The notes under the pieces are model-generated. The model worked only from the letters and a program-made list of their open reading frames with translations. It ran no database searches and was not told the DNA's origin. From Trichomonas vaginalis G3 (lineage: Eukaryota; Parabasalia; Trichomonadida; Trichomonadidae), in the NCBI RefSeq assembly GCF_026262505.1, contig NC_067206.1, positions 28,287,896 through 28,351,895 on the forward strand: a stretch of 64,000 nucleotides of DNA. The letters are read 5' to 3'. Of this stretch, positions 19,258 to 28,407 are shown piece by piece. Every line of letters begins with the position of its first letter. The first letter of the stretch is position 1. Position numbers and translations under genes: made by a program.

Positions 19258-19533
19258 ATGGCAAACTATGGTCAAGTGCCAACAGATGTACAAATGCAAA
19301 CTGCCATGTCAAATGACGCTGCGTTAGGTTTGCCACCATGGTATGCAAATATGAGATGGAAAGAGTTTTATACAAACCCTGAAGTGGGATATAAACAACT
19401 TTATGCAGATGACGCGAACACAGGAGTTGACCCAGAATATGTTTTCTACCAGAGGAGAAACAGAATGTATGAGCTCCAGTTAAAGAATGCTATGGAACTC
19501 AACAGGAAACGTAAGAGACTAGGCGGACATTAG
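19258..19533 (+). CDS. Unknown 91-residue protein (unit 1)
   Basis: Not recognised. The start is MANYGQVPTD, the middle is aromatic (PPWYANMRWKEFY) and the end is very basic (NRKRKRLGGH), which could bind nucleic acid or be a localisation signal. TTTTTATC lies about 27 nt upstream, further than usual. The next gene starts 18 bp after its stop on the same strand, so they may be co-expressed. Identical in unit 2. Confidence 0.6.
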   Translation: MANYGQVPTDVQMQTAMSNDAALGLPPWYANMRWKEFYTNPEVGYKQLYADDANTGVDPEYVFYQRRNRMYELQLKNAMELNRKRKRLGGH

Positions 19534-19550
19534 ATTTTTACACGTAGTAA

Positions 19551-19793
19551 ATGGGTTTCTTCAGTAGTATTGGAAACTTCTTCAGAAGAGTTGGAAGAGG
19601 TATATGGAATGGAATAAAATCTGTCGGAAGAGGAGTATGGAACGGTGTCAAAAATATTGGTAAAAGAGTAGGTCAGTTCGTTGGTATTATACCTAAAGAC
19701 CCTGAACCAGAAGAGCAAGCTCCTGTTATACAACAGCCTGAACCTGCACCACAGTCTAGTTGGCAACCAAATCCAACACCTCAACCGTATTAA
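19551..19793 (+). CDS. Small basic amphipathic Met-Gly protein (unit 1)
   Basis: 80 residues. It begins MGFFSSIGNFFRRVGRG: Met-Gly with a small residue at position 6 is compatible with N-myristoylation. Repeats of the type GRGxWNGxKxxG at about residues 15-42 would form a cationic amphipathic helix. The C-terminus is Pro/Gln-rich. The look is that of a membrane-active or core protein of adenovirus-like viruses (pVI- or pX-like roles), by character and not by detectable homology. Preceded by ATTTTTAC 9 nt before the ATG. Confidence 0.6.
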   Translation: MGFFSSIGNFFRRVGRGIWNGIKSVGRGVWNGVKNIGKRVGQFVGIIPKDPEPEEQAPVIQQPEPAPQSSWQPNPTPQPY

Positions 19794-19797
19794 AAAA

Positions 19798-20646
19798 TTA
19801 TATTTTTACCGTTCGATAGTAGTTGTATATGAAACTAAGTTCTAAGTAAAACGCATGGTATAATGGAATTATTCTTTTTCTTCCATCTGTAGTAAACCAT
19901 ACTTGAAAGTCTGAAATACTTCCACTTGGTGGTTCGTATAACTTTGTAGGTTTTTCGTAAAAGTCATTTGCCAAGCATAAGAAAGAGTTTTGGGCGCCAG
20001 AAAATGAAGCATGAACTATCACAGCATCTTGGTCGAAAACATCTTTAAATAAATATGGTTCATCTCTTGCATATCGATTGTAGATATTTGCTAAAGGAGG
20101 TTCAACTTTCTGATTTAACATTCTTTGCAAATAATACCATGGCATTGCAGTGAATTCTGTATATATTTGTTCGTCTTTATTTGGATTGTCTTCGGAGATT
20201 TGAAATGACACTTGTGAATTTTGTTTGTCATATACAATTCTCACATAAAGTGTGCTATCGGTATTCGCATATTCATCAGCATATTTTGCATAACATGAAT
20301 TTATTTTATCTTCTATATTTTTTAATGCAGTCTGTAGAGAAGATGAGAGGTCAACTTGTATTAGCTCAATTTCTTCCCACATTTTTCGTTGCCCTTCAGA
20401 TGTATAATCTATATGAAACCTTACAATAAATGGAAAACCTGTTTGAACTTGTGAGACAAACTTCATTCTACGAAAGCCAATAGCTTTTGTGACGGATGGG
20501 TCTCTTAACCATCTTAATGGGTAGTCAGAACGATAGCCTTCATGCTTTATAGTATCTATGTCAACCTTTTGACCGACATTAGTAAAAAGTTCATCTAATG
20601 GTTTAGTTGTAGCAACTCTAGAATTTTCTTTTTCTATTGGAAGCAT
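19798..20646 (-). CDS. Unknown 282-residue protein, paralogue A (unit 1)
   Basis: Clearly paralogous to the gene at 27385. Shared words include KPLD, DYPxRWLxxPS, KAIGFRR, HASFS, NSFLC, SDFQVWFTT and FYLELSFIYNY. The conserved, aromatic C-terminal block suggests a beta-rich domain. A virion surface or spike role fits its place beside the fibre locus, but this is inference. It starts 18 bp from the divergent fibre gene, and its TTTTTATT motif overlaps the fibre start codon. Confidence 0.6.
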   Translation of the reverse strand: MLPIEKENSRVATTKPLDELFTNVGQKVDIDTIKHEGYRSDYPLRWLRDPSVTKAIGFRRMKFVSQVQTGFPFIVRFHIDYTSEGQRKMWEEIELIQVDLSSSLQTALKNIEDKINSCYAKYADEYANTDSTLYVRIVYDKQNSQVSFQISEDNPNKDEQIYTEFTAMPWYYLQRMLNQKVEPPLANIYNRYARDEPYLFKDVFDQDAVIVHASFSGAQNSFLCLANDFYEKPTKLYEPPSGSISDFQVWFTTDGRKRIIPLYHAFYLELSFIYNYYRTVKI

Positions 20647-20664
20647 ATTTTATCTATAATAAAA
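20647..20664. promoter_or_regulatory. 18-bp bidirectional promoter (unit 1)
   Basis: Only 18 bp separate the divergent starts of paralogue A and the fibre locus. The spacer is nearly symmetrical (TTTTAT...ATAAAA) and gives a start motif to each side, one of them overlapping the opposite start codon. Confidence 0.55.
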
Positions 20665-22400
20665 ATGTCAAATGAAACAGCGTCTATGAGAGAAATACAA
20701 CACAACCGACAACTCATTATGCAAGCTCTAAATAAGAACACAACAAACTTTTCAAACTATTCTAAGATATCTGAGTCATTGAAAGAAGGAAACTTAAAAC
20801 TGACATTAAACCCTATAACAGATGAGTTTCTATTTCAAGACAATAAGAACCATACTGTCTGTATAAATCCAACAAAAGGAACTTTAAACGAGAAACCTAT
20901 AAATGAACTTCTTTTGAAAGCAGATGTTGACAACAAAGCTGACAAAGAATATGTAGACGATGCAATAGCAAAAGAAGAAGAAAGAGCTAACAATGCTTAT
21001 GCAACAAAAGAACATACTCATCCTGAACTAGCAGACAAAACATATGTTGACAATAAAATGTCAAGTGAAGTGACAAGAGCTGAAAACGAATATTCTAAAA
21101 AGACTCATATACATTATATTAACCAAATACCAAGTCTTAAGGAAACATTAGAGACAAAAGCAGATAAGACTCATACACATTCTATATCTGATATCACAAA
21201 CTTACAAGAAACATTAGAGACAAAAGCAAATAAGACTCATACACATACCATTGCAAATATTACAAACTTACAAGAAACCTTAAACAGGAAAAGTGACATT
21301 GGACATACACATACATCTTCTGAAATAACAGACTTAAACGTTAGCCTTGAAAATAAAGCAGATAAAACATATGTCAATGAAATATACCAAAGTTTGATAG
21401 GAACAAAAAATATTGAAACTATTGTTGGTGACTTTTCTGTCAATGAAGAAAATAACTATTTTAGATGGCAGTTGGTACAGTCCTTAAAAAATGGTACACG
21501 GCATAAACTCATTCCGAAAAATAACAATGAAATGTATGTAAGCTATAAAAAGAATGATGGTACACAAGTTAAAGTTCCATTAGACAACAACTGCTACTTA
21601 AACTTATATGGAGACGAACAAAAGAAATATTTAAGAGTTTATGAAATGGCAGATATGACATTGCCTGACCCAGCTCCAGCACCACATTATTATGACTATG
21701 GAGATGACGACAGAACACCACATGTAGACCCAAAAAAATTAACATTATATTTAGATTATTATAGATATAAAAGATATAATGCAATAGAAAAACGAGAATA
21801 GTATATTATTATACAGATGACAGAAATAAATATTATAGTCAAGACTGTACCTACCCTGAAAACATAAGATTATATTATAAAAAATATTCTGACACAAACC
21901 AGAAGAAACCTGAAATAGTTGCACTATATTTTAAGTTCAAAAGAGACAATCCTATAATATCTCATATGTTTGATTTAATGAACCCAGTAGGTTCTATTTA
22001 TACATCTATGGATGCAAGAGGTCCTCAAGTAATGTTTGGTGTTGGTGCATGGGAACAAATAGTCGACAGGTTTTTGTATTGTGCAAACTCTTCAAAGGAA
22101 ACAGGTGGAAGTAAAACGATTTCAGGTGAAAATTTACCTGCATACAGTCATTACATAAGATTAACTACATCTCAAGCAGGTTGGCATAAGCATAGATATT
22201 GGGATTGGTCAGGAATGACAAAAGGTCAAGGATATGATGTTAAAGAGGACGTTAAGTTTGCTATAAATTGTTACTGGGATGACACTCAGGGAGAAGGAAA
22301 CCATACACATTTCGTTTCAGGATATACGCAAACAACGGGACAAAGTAAAGACTACATGCCACCTTACATGACAGTTTACGCATGGTATAGAATTGCTTAG
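20665..22400 (+). CDS. Bacteriophage-type tail fibre and tip locus (unit 1)
   Basis: The locus is open in two adjacent segments, identical in unit 2. The first encodes a fibre shaft: three or four 22-residue repeats at about residues 160-235 with the pattern LQETLxxKADKTHTHxI then ITN, the HxH-containing repeat typical of phage long tail fibres. The last part encodes a tail-collar/tip-like domain with NPVGSIYTSM, GAWEQIVDRFLY, GNHTHFVSGYT and the terminal PPYMTVYAWYRIA. Such proteins trimerise and bind the host surface. In this element it would be an attachment fibre. A prokaryotic-virus origin by transfer is likely. Confidence 0.75.
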
Positions 22401-23356
22401 TCGTCATTTTCAACTTCTTTAGCATATTCGTCAGGAGTTGTCTTATATTTGTTAGGAACTGTCTTTGAAAGTATACCACCTTGAACTTTGACAAGTTTGA
22501 AACGAGGTCTGACAATAGTAGTTTTATCTTCTGCTTGCAGTGTGTACATTTTGCCATGTTTGCCTAAAACTTCATAATATTCTCTTGTATACTTTCTTCT
22601 ATTTTTACGAACACGAATGTGAGTACCTGTCGGGTTCCCATTGTTGTCATAGTCAATAGTATTTTCATATGGGTCGCGTTTAGGTATTTCTATTTTTACT
22701 TTGTCTCCTTTCTGAAGTTTGAAGCCCGGCATTCTTTCTTGTTTGTCTCTTTTGACTAAATTATTAAATATATAGTCTTTCTCTAAGTCAGGGTTGTTTT
22801 TCATTTCTTCGGGGGAGTGGTTTCCCAAACCTTTTTGTTTACGGTTATTGTAAATATTTAAAACTTGTCTCATCTTTGCCATGGAGAAGTGTCTATACTT
22901 GTCGTCATATGACATTTCATTTGCTTCACCACCTTGTGGTTGGTTTAAGTCTCTTAACATTTTTATACATCCGTCAATGACACCAAGAGCAGAATGGTTT
23001 TGGTCGACAATGAAATATTGGTTTACATTTTTTGAACGCAGATAGTTTTTTACATCATCTGATTTGAAAGAACTTTCACAGTCAGATGTCAGTTTTGTTG
23101 GATGGTATTTGTCAACGAATATTGTCAAAGCAGTTTTCACATCTAAAATATTTTTGGACCATAATGGTATGGCTTCACAGTATCTTGTGTTTTGACCAAC
23201 AAATATTAACCAGTATGGTGGTCCATCTTCTCTATACCTCGGAATGTTTTCCAAGATATCCATAAACCAAGCATTTGGTGTTGAACTAAAGATTTTTATC
23301 ATGAGTGCTTTCTTTGTTGCCTTAGAAACATAGGGGTCCTTGTTTGGATTCGTCAT
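22397..23356 (-). CDS. Retroviral-type (rve) integrase (unit 1)
   Basis: 319 residues. The DDE-fold core spans about residues 30-150: WFMDILENI with the first acidic residue, YWLIFVGQNTRYCEAIPL, then KLTSDCESSF with the second, then a helix after DQNHSALGVI. A basic C-terminal region with a chromodomain- or SH3-like look (KLQKGDKVKIEIPKRDP, then YEVLGKHGKMYTL) follows. It resembles Polinton integrases, which cut and join element ends into host DNA with about 6-bp duplications. It overlaps the fibre locus end by 4 bp. It is near-identical in unit 2. Confidence 0.85.
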   Translation of the reverse strand: MTNPNKDPYVSKATKKALMIKIFSSTPNAWFMDILENIPRYREDGPPYWLIFVGQNTRYCEAIPLWSKNILDVKTALTIFVDKYHPTKLTSDCESSFKSDDVKNYLRSKNVNQYFIVDQNHSALGVIDGCIKMLRDLNQPQGGEANEMSYDDKYRHFSMAKMRQVLNIYNNRKQKGLGNHSPEEMKNNPDLEKDYIFNNLVKRDKQERMPGFKLQKGDKVKIEIPKRDPYENTIDYDNNGNPTGTHIRVRKNRRKYTREYYEVLGKHGKMYTLQAEDKTTIVRPRFKLVKVQGGILSKTVPNKYKTTPDEYAKEVENDD

Positions 23357-23373
23357 TTTTTAACCCATAAGAA

Positions 23374-23775
23374 ATGGGTTTATTTGGCGCATTAGCAGGA
23401 GTCGCATCTAGATTTTTACCCGCAGTGGGAACAATAGCCAGAGGTGTATTTGGAGTTGGAAGGAAGATTTTGAGTACATTAGGTATACTTAAAGAGAAAG
23501 CACAACCTATTATACAAACTGTACAGAAAGGTTGGGATGTAGCACGAGATGCAACAAATCTTATTCCAAATCCTGAAACAAGAGGAAAAGTTCAAGGATG
23601 GATGGACAATGTAGGAAGACAAGCAGGAAACTATTATAACAAAGCAAATAACTACTATAACCAAGCAGGACACTATATGGACCAAGGTGAAAGATTCTTT
23701 AACAGAGGATATAACCATGCACAACAATGGGTAAGCAATAACCAACCGCAACCACCTCAAACTTGGGAAATGTAA
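23374..23775 (+). CDS. Amphipathic Met-Gly protein, pVI-like character (unit 1)
   Basis: 133 residues. It starts MGLFGALAGVASRFLPAVG, a Met-Gly that could be myristoylated on a strongly hydrophobic/amphipathic segment, followed by GRKILSTLGILKEKAQ and then an Asn/Tyr/Gln-rich tail (NYYNKANNYYNQAGHY). This resembles the membrane-lytic minor capsid proteins of adenoviruses in style. No sequence homology is claimed. It starts 17 bp from the divergent integrase gene. Confidence 0.6.
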   Translation: MGLFGALAGVASRFLPAVGTIARGVFGVGRKILSTLGILKEKAQPIIQTVQKGWDVARDATNLIPNPETRGKVQGWMDNVGRQAGNYYNKANNYYNQAGHYMDQGERFFNRGYNHAQQWVSNNQPQPPQTWEM

Positions 23776-23794
23776 GGTTTTTTATTGAGATGAA

Positions 23795-23959
23795 ATGAAC
23801 AATGCAGCATTGAGACAAATGAGTTCAAGATGGATTTGTCGGCTTCCAGCATTTAAACCGATACCATATAGTCAGGCTCAGCATGTGAAACTGAATGATA
23901 TTATTAAAGGAATCATCCCACCTCCACAACAACAACCAGTTGAAAACAAACCAAATTAA
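23795..23959 (+). CDS. 54-residue unknown protein (unit 1)
   Basis: A short frame (MNNAALRQMSSRWICRL at the start, PPPQQQPVENKPN at the end) with TTTTTTATT 8 nt upstream of its ATG. It sits between two oriented genes with the same spacing (about 20 bp). The equivalent stretch in unit 2 is changed in its middle. Function unknown. Confidence 0.45.
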   Translation: MNNAALRQMSSRWICRLPAFKPIPYSQAQHVKLNDIIKGIIPPPQQQPVENKPN

Positions 23960-23978
23960 AATTTTTTACTGAGATGAA

Positions 23979-24562
23979 ATGACCGAAGAAGTTGAAACGG
24001 TAGATTTGACACCACAAACAAAAAGTTCAGAACCATTGTCAAAACCTGTCAAAGAACTTACAGATGAAGAGAAAAATTCAATAATAGAAAGTGCCAGGTC
24101 TGGAAATACAAACCCTAACTATAAAGTCACTTTTCATAGAAATGGAACGGCTAGTCTCTCAAAAAAGAAACAGACTCTCACAAATAAAATATTGAAGTCT
24201 GAAGGAGCTTTCGAGACAACAGATGGGAAAGTATACTTCACTGACCAACAGTTCATTATAGAACATCTCATTGACTTAGAGTCGAAATATTCTAAACTTT
24301 ACAACAAACACAAAAAGTTGAAAGGAAAACAAAAACAAATGGCATATATATTTATGAAGATGTTGACGACACAACTGTTCCTGCAAGTGAAGTAAAGTCA
24401 GAGGAACCGAAAAGTGACGAAAAACCGATAGAAGAAGAAAAACCAAAAACTGAAGATAAACCAAAACCAAAGTTTAGTTTCCAAACTAAACCAAGTCAAC
24501 CTTCATTAGCTGGTATGGGTTGGCGTCAAAGACTTATGGCAGCAGGCGGTTATGTAAAGTAA
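23979..24562 (+). pseudogene. Unknown acidic-tail protein (unit 1, broken)
   Basis: Unit 1 copy of the gene at 52561. The frame is broken. Confidence 0.55.
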
Positions 24563-24595
24563 AGAGAAAAAAAATATTTTTTTATTTTTATAAAA

Positions 24596-26747
24596 ATGCC
24601 CCCATATAGAATGGATAGAAAATCTGCTAGAATAAAAGCAGAGTTACAAAGATATGGTTGGAGAGTTTCGAAGAATTTTAAATATAGGAAGGGAAGACCC
24701 ATAAAAGTCTATGACAAATTGTCTGGTCTTCGCTACGAAATGGATTTGGAAACAGCACGTGCAATTATCCAAACAGACTAGAGAGGTTAGAAGAAGAACG
24801 TCTTATGGACATGCCTTTCGATGTTAGTGAACCTCAAGTTGAAGGACACGACGGCTTTGCCAGATTCTACTGGAAACATGACGAACAATTGCATCCTTTG
24901 AGAAGGAAAAAAGGAAAAGGTGAAGACGCACATGCTCCCATGGAAAGAACAAGATATGCATATGAAAAGTATCGTGAAGTTAGAAGTCAAATTACATCCG
25001 GTCGAACCTTTACAGTAAACTTTGACGAAGGAAAGAACAAAGAAGGCTTCATGGGTGTACTTGCTGCAATTCAAGACGGAAATAAGAAAGGACACAATCT
25101 CAGATTGACCATAACAGATTTGGATGGTCACATTTACTATGCACATGGCAATGAACAAACAGCCGCAAAACTTCTTGACGCTTTCAAGACTACAAAGAGA
25201 GAACAAATGGTTGACTCCAACTCAGACATTTTGAATGCAATTGAAGGAATTGCAAGTGTCAAGTTCGAATGGTACCAACCTAACCCTCAAGCAGTCAGAC
25301 AACATGCAGGATACTTCCCGTTCATAAATAAGTCTGACATTGACTTGACAAGGTATGGGATTTACAATTCAATTGAAACAATTGTCAACGAACCTTGCAT
25401 TCTTACATGTCTCAGGAACTCTGGTCTTGTTACAGATGAGAAGATGAAGTATCTTGAGTCATGTGTGAAGACAAGGTACATTCTCAGAGGTCAATTGGCA
25501 AAAATTGCACCGTTGGCAAATGTCAATATCCGAGTCAACATACCTACAGCTAAAGGTTCTTCACATGACGACTATGTTGTTGACAAAGACTTACCATGGT
25601 TGAAGATTGTAATTGTCCACAACCACTTCATGTTGAACGAAAGTCTTACAAACCCATTCTTTGGTAAAAGTAAGTGCAACATTGTCAGAGCTGTAAACAT
25701 TCTTTTCGAGAAAGGTTTGTTGGAACCAATTCCAGATGACAAGCTGACAGAAACTTTTGTACCAAAAGACGAAACAAACTTTTCATTGTTAGCAAGACCA
25801 AAAGTTGTTCCAGACAAAGTTCTAGTACAAAAGAAGTACACAGTTCCACAAGGAGTTGGTTTGTTCGGATACCAACCTGAACCAGAAGAACTTCCAATGA
25901 GGTTGCAAGAACTTCAAGATGCTATAAACAAACTTCCATTGAGACATCCAATTGACGTCAAATTGTATTGGAGAGCATCTGAGTTAGGTCAGAAGGTTTT
26001 ATATGAAACAGGTTGCTTCGACGATGTTTATGAGATAACAGGAGAAGTTTCTCAGAAGATAAGAGACTCACTTGAATTTCCACAAACTGGACCAATTGGT
26101 TGCGACAAGTTCGACTCAAACGAAAAGATATACTATGTCGACCTTAACCTGCGTACATGAGGTTTGTCCAATATATTCCGACTGGAATTCCAAACGAAGA
26201 TGGTGAGTTCCCGGGAAGGAACTATACAGTTGGAAAAGTCATACAACAACTGTATGATATTAGGAAAGCTTCAAACCCCAAACTTGCAATGACACTCAAA
26301 TTGCTTATGAATTCGACATGGGGATATTCCATTAAGAAACCTCAAGAGATGAAGAGTAAACATTATGAGAAGGTCGACAACTTTGTTGAAAGGTTTTCTC
26401 CTTTTGTTTTGAAGTACGAATTCACTCAAGGTCAAAGTGGCTTAGTAACCACATTAAAACCTATTGTCGAACATTGGTCTTACCCTCAGTTCGCAAAAGC
26501 AGTCCTTGACAACTACAACAAATTCTTCTCCGAAGTCAAATCGAAAGTTAAGGTTTACTATGAGAACATTGACGCACTCATGACGAACGAAGAAAGATAC
26601 AACAAACTCATTGAAATGGGTATGGTCGGTGAAAAGATGGGCTGTTTTAAGCTAGATAAGGTATTTTCCGAAGTTCATGTAATATCGAAAAGGAAATATT
26701 GGGGCATACTTGAAGACGGCACAAAAATAAAACATTGCATGAAGTAA
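24596..26747 (+). pseudogene. Family B DNA polymerase (unit 1, broken)
   Basis: Unit 1 copy of the polymerase described at 53179. It has more than one break but is otherwise almost identical. Confidence 0.8.
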
Positions 26748-26785
26748 AAAATTTATTTTTAAAAAAGTGACATTTTTTATTTGAA

Positions 26786-27359
26786 ATGTACGCTGAGTTT
26801 GTTGGAGAAGACCGTTGGGAAACTTGTTTGTTAGATGAGAAATATGAAATTCACTGTTGTGAGTCATTTGAAGTCAGAAACAAAAAGACAAAAAGAGTTT
26901 TAAGCGAAATGACGGATATGCTATTATGAAGATGGGTGGAAAACACTATCTTAAACATGTTGTCATTGCAACTCATTTTATACTGAATCCTAACAATTTA
27001 CCTTTTGTAGACCATATAAACCATATAAGAAACGACAATAGACTTGAAAACTTACGTTGGGTCACTCGTTCTGAAAACAATAAGAACAAAGGCAAATTTG
27101 GAGATATTGTATTCGAATTTGTCGACGAACTAGAAGATGAAACAATTGAAATTACAGACTATGGCAAGCATACGTTGAGTTTTACTACTATAGCGAAGAA
27201 CAAGACTCTTTCTACTTTTATACCGGCGTAAACCATAGGAAATTACAAGTATATTTTACTAAGGCGGGCTATGCTTATGTAAACACTAGAGATACAGATG
27301 GAAAATACGTTCAAATACTTCTTAACAAATTCAAGAAGCTATATGGCATACCATTTTAA
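26786..27359 (+). pseudogene. HNH homing endonuclease locus (unit 1)
   Basis: Directly downstream of the polymerase gene. It contains an HNH_3-type core (FVDHINHIRNDNRLENLRWV) preceded by a NUMOD4-like segment (EDRWETCLLDEKYEI). Such enzymes nick or cut DNA at long sites and spread themselves. The locus is spread over more than one frame and is broken in both units. It may once have been free-standing next to the polymerase. Confidence 0.7.
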
Positions 27360-27384
27360 AACAATATATTTTTACATATATTAA

Positions 27385-28245
27385 ATGCTTCAGGTTGAAA
27401 AACAAAGAACAAAAGTAGCAGATACAAAACCGTTAGACTATATCTTTACAAATGCTGGTAGGACTATTTCAGATGAAGAAATTTCATCCCGAGCATACAG
27501 GTTTGACTATCCAATTCGTTGGCTTCAAAGTCCTTCAGATGCAAAGGCAATAGGATTTAGAAGAGTTTTGTTTTCAAATAGAACTAACGCATTTATGTTC
27601 GCAGTATATTTTCATGGGCAGTATGAAGGTCATGATGGTCTAATAGACAAATTTGACGAAATGAGAATCTTTACAATTCGTTCAGACGAAAGTCTTGAGA
27701 AAACTCTAAATGACTTTCAAACTCAAATGAACAAATATTATTGGGAATTTCAAGAAAAATACGACTCTTTACTAAATGGAACATACTATCTGAAACTAGA
27801 ATATGACAAGATGAACTCCACCGTTTCATTTCAAAAGATTGAAATTAACCCTCCAAGAGATACAGAGTTTTTATTTTGGGAAGTAGACAAACGTTCTTGG
27901 GCACAATTTCTTCGGTTACTAAACCAGAACGAACCATTACCACCAGATGGTCCATTTAAATTTATACTTCCACCAGCAGATTTGACAGTTTATAGAAACG
28001 TATTTGACCCTCAAAATGTTATGTGTCATGCAAGTTTCAGTTCAAGCAACAATAGTTTTCTATGTATTGGTAAGGACTTTTATGACTTTGCTTCCAAATT
28101 CTACGAACCATCTAGTAACAGTTTCTCTGACTTTCAAGTTTGGTTCACAACAAATGGTGTGCAATATATTATTCCATTGTACTATGACTTTTATCTCGAA
28201 TTGTCTTTCATATATAACTACGGAAAAGTGCTGAAAAAGTATTGA
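27385..28245 (+). CDS. Unknown 286-residue protein, paralogue B (unit 1)
   Basis: Paralogue of the gene at 19798 over its whole length (KPLDYIFTNAG, FDYPIRWLQSPS, AIGFRR, HASFS, NSFLCIGKDFY, SDFQVWFTTNG, FYLELSFIYNY). Duplication within the element, then divergence to roughly a third identity, points to an old event, far older than the tandem amplification. Start motif ATTTTTAC lies 9 nt before the ATG. The stop is 8 bp before the left 49-bp inverted repeat. Confidence 0.6.
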   Translation: MLQVEKQRTKVADTKPLDYIFTNAGRTISDEEISSRAYRFDYPIRWLQSPSDAKAIGFRRVLFSNRTNAFMFAVYFHGQYEGHDGLIDKFDEMRIFTIRSDESLEKTLNDFQTQMNKYYWEFQEKYDSLLNGTYYLKLEYDKMNSTVSFQKIEINPPRDTEFLFWEVDKRSWAQFLRLLNQNEPLPPDGPFKFILPPADLTVYRNVFDPQNVMCHASFSSSNNSFLCIGKDFYDFASKFYEPSSNSFSDFQVWFTTNGVQYIIPLYYDFYLELSFIYNYGKVLKKY

Positions 28246-28253
28246 AAAATACT

Positions 28254-28302
28254 TTTAGGGTAGAAGGGTATATCTATCCCGTTTTCTACCCTTTTTTCTA
28301 CC
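28254..28302. repeat. 49-bp inverted repeat, left arm (unit 2)
   Basis: Exact inverted copy of 29331-29379. Together they enclose one gene in a 1.1-kb block. Each arm can itself fold, because GGTAGAA and TACCC words are repeated inverted inside it. It begins just after a stop codon, so a transcription-end role is possible. Alternatively the arms are relics of element termini. Confidence 0.85.
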
Positions 28303-28407
28303 ATCGTAGAAAACTCATGAAAACAATTTATTTTTGACACTTTCACAAAAAAATAAAAAATAAAGTTAGTTTTTTTAAAAAATATTTTTTATTTTTATTG
28401 TAAGAAC

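Larger units (their letters stand above)
1..28310. mobile_element. Polinton/Maverick-type element, unit 1 of tandem array
   Basis: The unit carries a family B polymerase, rve integrase, A32-like ATPase and capsid candidates, the defining Polinton set. It enters the window inside its first gene. About 25-30 breaks are visible, unevenly spread. From about 5 kb to 28 kb it is near-identical to unit 2 apart from small indels, while about 0.5-4.9 kb is a few percent diverged. Unit boundaries are arbitrary because the array is head-to-tail. The near-identity implies a young duplication. Confidence 0.85.

Noticed and set aside
28254-28302. Telomere-like TTTAGGG words in the 49-bp repeat
   Set aside because: Only one copy per arm and no tandem telomeric run.
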